A stretch of DNA of 8,388 nt from Chloroflexota bacterium. Lineage in GTDB: Bacteria > Chloroflexota > Anaerolineae > Aggregatilineales > Phototrophicaceae. The stretch is taken from NCBI GenBank assembly GCA_003242205.1, contig QGUR01000199.1, positions 1-8,388 of the forward strand. The letters are read 5' to 3'. Below, piece by piece: positions 1-4,668 of this stretch; position 1 is the stretch's first letter; each line of letters opens with the position of its first letter. The notes beneath the pieces are model-generated. The model was not told the origin of the DNA. It saw only the letters and a program-made list of their open reading frames with translations, and did no database searches. The translations under genes and the position numbers were made by a program.

Positions 1-1
1 C

Positions 2-46
2 GCGCAAAAAAACCGGTTAAATTTTAACTAAAGGCGGGTTTTGCGC
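2..46. repeat. Fold-back (inverted repeat) at the window start
   Basis: GCGCAAAA at 2-9 is the exact reverse complement of TTTTGCGC at 39-46. Between them lie a perfect 8-bp palindrome AACCGGTT (11-18) and an inner repeat GTTAAA (16-21) / TTTAAC (23-28). The segment carries the in-frame stop TAA at 25-27, is far more A/T-rich than the flanking coding DNA, and immediately precedes a good M28 peptidase frame. It may be a contig-end chimera; a true terminator or mobile-element end is less likely because coding sequence seems to begin inside it. Confidence 0.55.
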
Positions 47-525
47 TTCTGCTGCAAGAACCGATCGACCGTGAGGGACGCTACAGCGACCATTTCCCGT
101 TCACCGAGGCGGGCTATCCGGCGATCCGCCTGATCGAGCCGCTGGAAAACACCTTCCGCCAGCATACGGCCAGCGATACCATCGATGGCGTCCAGGGCAG
201 CTATTTGACGCGGGCGACACAGGCCGTGCTGGTCGCCGCAACCACACTGGCCGATGGCCCCCGGCCGCCGCGCAACGTCGTATTGCGCGAGGCCGGCAAT
301 GGCATGCGCACGCTCGTCTGGGAACCCATGCCGGACGCGACGAGTTATATCGTCGCGCTGCGCTATCCGGGGTCGCTACAGTATGACCAGTATTTCGAGA
401 CTGCGGATACCAGCATCACATCCGAGATTTTCACCGCCTCGCGTCTGGCGGGCATCGCCATTTCGGGACGCGATGCGAACGGGCTGCTGGGGCCGCTGTC
501 GAGCGAATACTTTGTCACGAACTAA
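28..525 (+). CDS. M28-family zinc aminopeptidase, C-terminal part, with Fn3-like tail (5'-truncated)
   Basis: This is the 3' end of a gene for a metallopeptidase that would remove N-terminal residues from peptides, probably outside the cytoplasm. The frame shows the end of the M28 catalytic fold: GRYSDHFPF (Asp codon 88-90, His 91-93), then AGYPAIRLIE, then QHTASDT, whose His (163-165) matches the last zinc ligand of the family. From about 265 to 522 follows a beta-rich segment with the look of a fibronectin type III domain (PPRNVVL, LVWEPMPDATSYIVALR). M28 enzymes are usually several hundred residues, so most of the catalytic domain, including the other metal ligands, is missing. The frame is closed by TAA at 25-27, just inside an odd fold-back sequence, so the truncation may be an assembly artefact and not a real pseudogene. 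The stop at 523-525 lies 15 bases before the next gene, which suggests one operon. Family call is firm; the exact substrate is unknown. Confidence 0.8.
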   Translation, partial: LKAGFALLLQEPIDREGRYSDHFPFTEAGYPAIRLIEPLENTFRQHTASDTIDGVQGSYLTRATQAVLVAATTLADGPRPPRNVVLREAGNGMRTLVWEPMPDATSYIVALRYPGSLQYDQYFETADTSITSEIFTASRLAGIAISGRDANGLLGPLSSEYFVTN

Positions 526-540
526 CGGTTATATCGCGCC

Positions 541-855
541 ATGGCCGACCCAATCGAACCGATCCCACCCGAACGCGCGCGCGCGCTTCTCGAAAACGCC
601 ATGCGAGAGCGGCTGGGCGATGACTGGCAAGACCCTGAAAGCGGCTGGCGCATGGTCACCGGGCACGACTATATGGCGCGCGTGACGAAAGGGCGCGTCA
701 ATGTCGATTTCTATGTGGATCTGCTCGGCAACGTAACCGTCGAAACCTCCGAGATCAATCCCGTACAGGATAGCGGCCGCCTGATCGCCTGGATGTTGTT
801 GCTGGTTTCGTTGGGTATCGCGATGATGGTCGCGCGCGTGCTTGGATGGCTCTAG
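541..855 (+). CDS. Small hypothetical protein with C-terminal membrane anchor
   Basis: I do not recognise this 104-residue protein. It has a charged, soluble N-terminal part (residues 1-80), starting with a Pro-rich stretch (PIEPIPPE) and an Arg/Glu-rich helix (about 10-26). A likely beta region follows around 45-72 (ARVTKGRVNVDFYVDLLGNVTVET). One hydrophobic segment at about 81-101 (LIAWMLLLVSLGIAMMVARVL) ends almost at the C-terminus, as in tail-anchored proteins. The ATG at 541 is chosen because it lies just after the peptidase stop and the protein reads sensibly from there; no Shine-Dalgarno sequence is visible, so it may be translated by read-on from the peptidase gene. Its last 10 bases overlap the start of the glycosyltransferase gene, which points to translational coupling and perhaps a shared envelope role. 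Being a real gene is likely from the tight packing and codon pattern; its function is open. Confidence 0.72.
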   Translation: MADPIEPIPPERARALLENAMRERLGDDWQDPESGWRMVTGHDYMARVTKGRVNVDFYVDLLGNVTVETSEINPVQDSGRLIAWMLLLVSLGIAMMVARVLGWL

Positions 856-2411
856 CTGCCCATTTCGCCTCCCAGTCCGGCCGCCGGTCGCGCCGGTGGC
901 TGCTGCTCATTCTGCTGCTGACGACCATTCTGGCGCTGCCAACGCTGACATATCCACTGGGCCGCGATCAGGGCGAATTTGCCACTATCGGGCGCGGCAT
1001 TCTGAATGGTCGCGTTCCCTATGTCGAGCTATGGAATCCCAAACCGCCGGCCGTCTTTTATGTCTACGCGGCCGCCATGGCCATCCTCGGCCAGACCACC
1101 GAGGCGCTGAGAGCGATTGATATTGTCTTTGTACCCGTCATCAGCGCCGCGCTCTACGGAATCGGGTCGCGGCTGGCAGGACGACGCACCGGCCTCTGGG
1201 CCGCCCTGCTGCTGCCTGTTTTCTACTTCACCGAAACCTTTTGGACGCTGACCCAGAACGACGGTATCGCGCTGCTGCCGATGGCGCTGGCCATGTATGC
1301 CATGGTGCGCGCCGCCGAAGGCGGGCAACGCGCCTGGTTGTGGGCGCTGGCAGGCGGCGCGCTGTGCGGCTGGGCGCTCTGGTTCAAGTACCCGTTTATC
1401 CTTTTCGCCGGCGCTGTTATCGTGAACTATCTGCTGTTAAGGCCGCGCGGCTCGCGTCTGTGGAAACCGCTGGCCGCGTTTCTCGGCGGCGGGCTGGCCA
1501 CCGGCCTCGGCGGAGTCGGGCTAATGGCGGCGCAGGGCGCATTAAACGCGCTGATCGAAAGCGCGCTGGTCACCTCGCAGTATACGGCACTGGGCTTCAA
1601 CCTGAATGATCTTGGCGCGGCTCTGGGAACCTATCTCGGTTTTCGCTGGTCACACTGGGGCGCGCTGTTCCTGCTGGCTCTGGCATGGCCGGTTGTCTGG
1701 TTGGCTTCCGGGCTGCCAGCGCGCAGGCGATTGTGGGCCGGTGTGTGGATCTGGCTGCTGGCCGGGTTGGCGATCATGCTGGTGCAGGCGAAAGGCTATG
1801 ATTATCACTGGCTGCCGATGTTGCCCCCGCTGGCGCTGCTCGGCGCGGGGACGCTGGAACGCCTGCTGCACTTCGTCGCGCGTGGCCGCCCGGCCTACCC
1901 GTTACGCGCGCTGGCGGCGGGCGCATTGCTGGCAACGCTGGCAGGCGGCGTCTGGCCAAAGACATTGCCCTATCTGAGCGGTCAGGAAGACCGCGTGGCG
2001 TATTACAGCCGTTTCCAGGCGGGCGAATTTGTGGCCGACGAATCGCTGCTGGTGTCTCAGTATTTACAGGAACGTGTAGCGCCGGGCGATTCGCTCTTTA
2101 TCTGGGGCTTTCGGCCAGAAGTCTACTACATGAGCCGCCTGAACCCGGCGACCCGCTTCATCTTCCAGTTTCCACTGGTGGGAACGTGGTATCCGCAGGC
2201 GTGGCGAGAGGAAACCGTTGAAGTATTATGGGCAGCCATGCCACCCTATACACTCGTTCTGCAGGTAGACTATATGCCATGGGTGACCGGGCGACACGAA
2301 GACTCGAACGAGTTGCTTCAGGAATACACGGAATTGAATAACTGGCTCATTGCTAATTACGTGCGTGAAACGCAGATCGGCAACTTCTTTGTATGGCGAC
2401 GAAAATCATGA
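846..2411 (+). CDS. GT39/ArnT-PMT-like integral membrane glycosyltransferase (GT-C fold)
   Basis: The 521-residue product is a multi-pass membrane protein, with roughly ten or more hydrophobic segments from residue 18 to about 370, and a C-terminal soluble part (about 380-521). Right after the first membrane segment (18-37) stands GRDQGEF (Asp41, Glu44), the acidic loop motif of GT-C enzymes that use a polyprenyl-phosphate sugar donor. YVELWNPKPPAVFYVY (Lys66) follows, as is usual in GT39-type proteins. By family knowledge it would move a sugar from a lipid carrier to a protein, lipid or glycan on the outer face of the membrane; donor and acceptor cannot be read from the sequence. The start at 846 overlaps the preceding gene by 10 bases, and the TGA at 2409-2411 overlaps the ATG of the next gene, so the three genes are probably translated together. 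Length is normal for the family and no frame damage is seen. Confidence 0.85.
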   Translation: MALAAHFASQSGRRSRRWLLLILLLTTILALPTLTYPLGRDQGEFATIGRGILNGRVPYVELWNPKPPAVFYVYAAAMAILGQTTEALRAIDIVFVPVISAALYGIGSRLAGRRTGLWAALLLPVFYFTETFWTLTQNDGIALLPMALAMYAMVRAAEGGQRAWLWALAGGALCGWALWFKYPFILFAGAVIVNYLLLRPRGSRLWKPLAAFLGGGLATGLGGVGLMAAQGALNALIESALVTSQYTALGFNLNDLGAALGTYLGFRWSHWGALFLLALAWPVVWLASGLPARRRLWAGVWIWLLAGLAIMLVQAKGYDYHWLPMLPPLALLGAGTLERLLHFVARGRPAYPLRALAAGALLATLAGGVWPKTLPYLSGQEDRVAYYSRFQAGEFVADESLLVSQYLQERVAPGDSLFIWGFRPEVYYMSRLNPATRFIFQFPLVGTWYPQAWREETVEVLWAAMPPYTLVLQVDYMPWVTGRHEDSNELLQEYTELNNWLIANYVRETQIGNFFVWRRKS

Positions 2412-2824
2412 CCAACGTGACGGTGCGACCGGCCACTCCAGAGGATATTCCGGCAAGCGCCGAATTGATCCGACTGTACGTCGAACAGGGCAAACTCTTA
2501 CCGCGCACGCTCGAAGAATTCGACGAACTGCTGCCGACGATGTTCGTCGCCGAACTGGACGGGCGTGTGGTCGGCTGCGCCGCGCTCGAAATTTATTCCC
2601 GCAAGCTGGCGGAAATCCGTAGTCTGGCCGTCGCGCCGGACGTTCAGGGGCTGGGGGTAGGCAAGCAGCTTGTGCAGGCGTGCGTCAACCTCGCCAGAGA
2701 AAAGAACGTGCTGGAAGTGATGGCGATTACGTCGTCGGATGCCTTTTTCATGGCCTGCGGGTTCAACTATACCCTGCCGGGGGAGAAGAAGGCGTTGTTC
2801 ATCCAGACGCGCGATGAGGCATAG
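2408..2824 (+). CDS. GNAT-family N-acetyltransferase (ArgA-type domain)
   Basis: This 138-residue protein is a single GNAT domain that would transfer an acetyl group from acetyl-CoA to an amine. It opens with the beta1-alpha1 pattern VRPATPEDIPASAELI, continues with FVAELDGRVVGCAAL (residues 46-60), then AEIRSLAVAP and the acetyl-CoA pyrophosphate loop Q80-G-L-G-V-G85, and ends with FFMACGFNY. The LLPRTLEE and LAEIRSLAV patterns resemble the GNAT domain of N-acetylglutamate synthase (ArgA-like, COG1246 style), but there is no amino-acid-kinase domain and no arginine gene nearby, so the substrate is not claimed. I chose the ATG at 2408 because it makes a 4-base ATGA overlap with the glycosyltransferase stop and gives a typical N-terminus; an in-frame ATG at 2393 would add five residues. 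It is the last gene of the plus-strand run and is followed by a strong terminator. Confidence 0.85.
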   Translation: MTNVTVRPATPEDIPASAELIRLYVEQGKLLPRTLEEFDELLPTMFVAELDGRVVGCAALEIYSRKLAEIRSLAVAPDVQGLGVGKQLVQACVNLAREKNVLEVMAITSSDAFFMACGFNYTLPGEKKALFIQTRDEA

Positions 2825-2871
2825 CGAACATCGCAGCGCCGGCTCGTTTCATCGTGAAAACAAAATATGAA

Positions 2872-2904
2872 AACAAAAACCCTCTCCGGGAGAGGGTTTT
2901 TGTT
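2872..2904. terminator. Bidirectional rho-independent terminator
   Basis: The arms 2872-2887 and 2889-2904 are exact reverse complements over 16 bases, with a GC core (CCCTCTCC / GGAGAGGG) flanked by five A on the left and five T on the right. The hairpin therefore has a T run at its 3' side on either strand. It lies 47 bases after the stop of the plus-strand acetyltransferase gene and 25 bases after the stop of the minus-strand FHA gene, exactly where convergent transcription must end. Confidence 0.93.
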
Positions 2905-2929
2905 ACTGATCGACCCTTGAAGGCGAAAA

Positions 2930-3652
2930 TCAGCAGGCGTTCTGCGCGTAGCCGAAGGCCTGAATGATCTGATAGATGATGGGGAGGCGATCCCACAGAC
3001 ACAGCGTATCGACCATGAACGCGCCAACCAGCGAACCGCAGCAGCAGAACAGCGACAGCCCCGCGCAGCCGATGAGAATCAGGCGTGTGTTGTTGCGCGG
3101 TTCTTCCTCACGGATTTCATACGGATCATAATCGTAGCCAGTTCCGGGAGGAGCCTGTGGCACGACCGGAGGCGCGCTATAGGCGCTTTGCACCGGCTGT
3201 TCGTAGCCGCCGCCATAGGGTGTTGCCGGCGCTCCGCTGCCGGGCGCATAGGGTGAAGGTTGCGGCTGCGGGCGAGACACGGCGCTGGACGGCGCGGTCA
3301 TCGGCATATCGCCGCCGGGCGCATAGCCCGCCTGCATGCCATTGCCTGCCTGATACCCCAGCGTGACCGTCTCACCCAGACCGATCATGTCCCCCACGCG
3401 AAGAGGACGCGCGCCGGTCAGTCGCTGGCCGTTGACAAAGGTGCCATTGGTCGAGCCGAGATCTTCGATCGTGTAACCACCCGCACCGCGTGTCAGGCGC
3501 ATGTGATGCCGGCTGACTTCCGGGTCGTTGATGGTGATGTCGTTCGTGATGTCGCGGCCCAGAGTGATGATATCTTTGTTAAGCTCGTAAACCTGATTGG
3601 GCTGCGGGCCACGGCGGACGACCAGCCGGAAGCTGTCGTTGCCCTGCATCAT
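2930..3652 (-). CDS. FHA-domain protein with Pro/Gly/Tyr-rich linker and Cys-rich membrane anchor
   Basis: The 240-residue product begins with a forkhead-associated domain (about residues 8-100), a module that binds phospho-threonine peptides. All signature residues are present: G32-R33, S47-R-H-H50, and GSTNGTFVNG at 66-75. A low-complexity linker rich in Pro, Gly, Tyr and Ala follows (about 105-180), then charged residues (EIREEEPRNNTR), and one membrane segment (about 191-214). That segment is unusually rich in cysteine (C196, C203-C205); C218 and the C-terminal C240 follow in a short tail. The FHA domain thus sits in the cytoplasm, tethered to the membrane, probably reading phosphorylation by a Ser/Thr kinase not in this window. 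The start is set by GAGGAGGAG (3666-3658) upstream of ATG at 3652; a second ATG follows at once (3649). It is a single-gene unit with its own promoter. Domain call is very secure; the partner is unknown. Confidence 0.93.
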   Translation of the reverse strand: MMQGNDSFRLVVRRGPQPNQVYELNKDIITLGRDITNDITINDPEVSRHHMRLTRGAGGYTIEDLGSTNGTFVNGQRLTGARPLRVGDMIGLGETVTLGYQAGNGMQAGYAPGGDMPMTAPSSAVSRPQPQPSPYAPGSGAPATPYGGGYEQPVQSAYSAPPVVPQAPPGTGYDYDPYEIREEEPRNNTRLILIGCAGLSLFCCCGSLVGAFMVDTLCLWDRLPIIYQIIQAFGYAQNAC

Positions 3653-3657
3653 AAGTG

Positions 3658-3666
3658 CTCCTCCTC
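3658..3666 (-). promoter_or_regulatory. Strong ribosome binding site of the FHA gene
   Basis: The minus strand reads GAGGAGGAG, with a GGAGG core 7 bases before the ATG at 3652. This is one of the few clear Shine-Dalgarno sites in the window and supports the chosen start. Confidence 0.85.
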
Positions 3667-3703
3667 AAGGCGGGTGGTGACGCGCTCCAATTGAGCAAGT
3701 GGA

Positions 3704-3732
3704 AGTATACGAAGATTGTTTTTGCCTGTCAA
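3704..3732 (-). promoter_or_regulatory. Sigma70-type promoter for the FHA gene
   Basis: On the minus strand, TTGACA (3732-3727) matches the -35 consensus exactly. TATACT (3709-3704) matches the -10 consensus in five of six positions, and the spacer is exactly 17 bases. Transcription would start near 3697, giving a leader of about 45 bases before the ATG at 3652. Confidence 0.85.
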
Positions 3733-3827
3733 ATGTGCGGAAACGGCTTAATTTAATGGCAACGTTAACATATCGGACACATGCCGCTATCGCGCTTGAA
3801 ACCGGCAGTTAATGTTATTGAAGTCAT

Positions 3828-3849
3828 CGCTTACCCGCCTATGTAAGCG
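3828..3849. repeat. 7-bp inverted repeat, possible operator
   Basis: CGCTTAC (3828-3834) and GTAAGCG (3843-3849) are exact reverse complements separated by 8 bases. The repeat lies 24 bases upstream of the -35 box of the plus-strand promoter and about 96 bases upstream of the FHA -35 box. The size and placing suit a dimeric activator or repressor site; a hairpin role is unlikely because it lies outside both predicted transcripts. No regulator is known here. Confidence 0.4.
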
Positions 3850-3872
3850 CCCCCAACAGCACTCAGTTGCGC

Positions 3873-3902
3873 TTGACAAGCGGACTCCTTTTCAATTATG
3901 CT
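3873..3902 (+). promoter_or_regulatory. Sigma70-type promoter for the 142-residue gene
   Basis: TTGACA (3873-3878) is a perfect -35 box. TATGCT (3897-3902), 18 bases downstream, matches the -10 consensus in four of six positions. Transcription would start near 3909, giving a leader of about 90 bases. Confidence 0.65.
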
Positions 3903-3930
3903 GACAGCTAACTAACACGCGTTTGTAACC

Positions 3931-3964
3931 AGAGCGACCGCCGTCGATGGTGTGGGTGCGCTCT
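3931..3964 (+). other. Possible hairpin in the leader of the 142-residue gene
   Basis: AGAGCG (3931-3936) pairs with CGCTCT (3959-3964), and ACC (3937-3939) can extend the stem with GGT (3955-3957) past a one-base bulge. It lies between the predicted transcription start and the start codon. There is no T run after it, so it is not a normal terminator. It may be chance. Confidence 0.3.
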
Positions 3965-3998
3965 TAAAACCTGAGTTGTGGTTGGAGATACCAGTGCC

Positions 3999-4427
3999 AT
4001 GAACCTTGAATTTGGGGTCATGCCAAAGCGCATCTGGATCGAGTCTCAGGACTGTGATCCCGATGCCAGCGATGTCATTGTGGAGATGGAAGACGGCAGT
4101 TTTTATACGGCGCTCTTTGTGACACTCCCCTACCTGCGCCGCCAGATGGAACTCAGCTTCGAAGTTAGCAAACAACTCCCAGATACCCCGGCCATCCGCT
4201 ACGCCGTCATGGAAACCCCTCATATCCTCGTCGAAAACCTCTGCCGCGACACAATCGAGGATACAATCGACAACCTCCTCGCACTCGACACCTTCGAGAC
4301 GGTCTTCACGCGCGTCATCGACGACTCGATGGACGAGAATGACAGCGAGGCCCGCACTCGCACGGCGGAAGTCGCCGCTGTCGTCCTCACCGAAGTCCTC
4401 CGGGCTGAAGAAAACACCGTCGCCTGA
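3999..4427 (+). CDS. Hypothetical acidic protein, 142 residues
   Basis: I do not recognise this protein. The N-terminal half looks like a small beta unit: RIWIES (11-16), DVIVEMEDGSFYTALFVTLPYL (25-46). The second half is helical and acidic (ETPHILVENLCRDTIEDTIDNLLALDTF, 72-99; a charged patch DDSMDENDSEARTRT, 108-122; then a closing helix). No signal peptide, membrane segment or metal motif is visible, so it is probably cytosolic. I prefer the ATG at 3999, with TGGAGAT 11 bases or so upstream; an in-frame GTG at 3978 would add seven residues and an ATG at 4020 would remove seven. The reverse strand is also open here, but its product has no domain-like pattern and no promoter, so this strand is favoured. 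Leucine is coded by CTC 11 times, CTG once and CTT once, whereas neighbouring genes prefer CTG; this may mark a different origin. It has its own promoter and stands alone. Confidence 0.72.
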   Translation: MNLEFGVMPKRIWIESQDCDPDASDVIVEMEDGSFYTALFVTLPYLRRQMELSFEVSKQLPDTPAIRYAVMETPHILVENLCRDTIEDTIDNLLALDTFETVFTRVIDDSMDENDSEARTRTAEVAAVVLTEVLRAEENTVA

Positions 4428-4435
4428 TGGCGACG
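4418..4435 (+). other. Hairpin over the stop codon of the 142-residue gene
   Basis: CGTCGCC (4418-4424) and GGCGACG (4429-4435) are exact reverse complements with a 4-base loop that contains the TGA stop. No T run follows, so termination by this hairpin alone is doubtful; it could protect the 3' end or slow the ribosome. Confidence 0.4.
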
Positions 4436-4484
4436 ACGTGACTTCAAACACTCCGAACCAAATCTGACATTCACAGGCAGGCCC

Positions 4485-4525
4485 GCCCGCTCTGTTGTTT
4501 CGCATGGGTGACAACCAGAGCGGGC
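4485..4525 (+). terminator. Strong hairpin, possible terminator without T run
   Basis: GCCCGCTCTG (4485-4494) pairs perfectly with CAGAGCGGGC (4516-4525), and TTGT (4495-4498) pairs with ACAA (4511-4514) after one bulged base, leaving a 12-base loop. It lies between the 142-residue gene and the thrS promoter, the right place to end the first transcript. The following bases are AAGGGCC, not a T run, so it is not a classical intrinsic terminator. Confidence 0.5.
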
Positions 4526-4560
4526 AAGGGCCGACCGCTTGCCGGCAGCGGGCCGTCGTT

Positions 4561-4569
4561 TGTTATAAT
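4561..4569 (+). promoter_or_regulatory. Extended -10 promoter of thrS
   Basis: TGTTATAAT contains a perfect TATAAT (4564-4569) preceded by TG and one base, the extended -10 form that needs little -35 contact. The best upstream match, TTGCCG (4539-4544), is weak and 19 bases away. Transcription would start near 4576, leaving a leader of about 92 bases, GC-rich in its second half, before the thrS ATG. No T-box motif was seen in that leader. Confidence 0.7.
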
Positions 4570-4668
4570 GACGCTCGCTCCTGCCCCGGCTGTTTTATAT
4601 TTACGACGCCTGAACGCCGTCGCGCCGAGCCGCGCGGGCGCTTTGCCTGTATCAACCCGAGGTAAACC

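Larger units (their letters stand above)
3653..3998. other. Divergent intergenic region between the FHA gene and the 142-residue gene
   Basis: This 346-base stretch holds no credible gene. It contains the minus-strand promoter (3704-3732), the plus-strand promoter (3873-3902), an inverted repeat between them (3828-3849) and a possible leader hairpin (3931-3964). Its middle part (about 3733-3830) is A/T-richer than the coding DNA and includes the palindrome GTTAAC, but I see no further element there. Confidence 0.8.

Noticed and set aside
573..586. Alternating CG run that could form Z-DNA
   Set aside because: It is a 13-base run inside a coding frame that reads Glu-Arg-Ala-Arg-Ala, which is common in GC-rich genomes.
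3260..3694. Open frame on the plus strand across the FHA gene
   Set aside because: It is antisense to a certain FHA domain, and its protein is Arg/Ala/His-rich in the manner of a GC-rich shadow frame.
3912..4514. Long open frame on the minus strand, 200 residues
   Set aside because: It lies antisense to the 142-residue gene. Its product shows no domain-like pattern, and there is no ribosome site or promoter for it; the plus strand has both promoter and sensible protein.
4577..4668. T-box riboswitch or tRNA-like leader before thrS
   Set aside because: The conserved T-box sequence is absent, the leader is too short for one, and no convincing tRNA-Thr-like stem-loop could be drawn.
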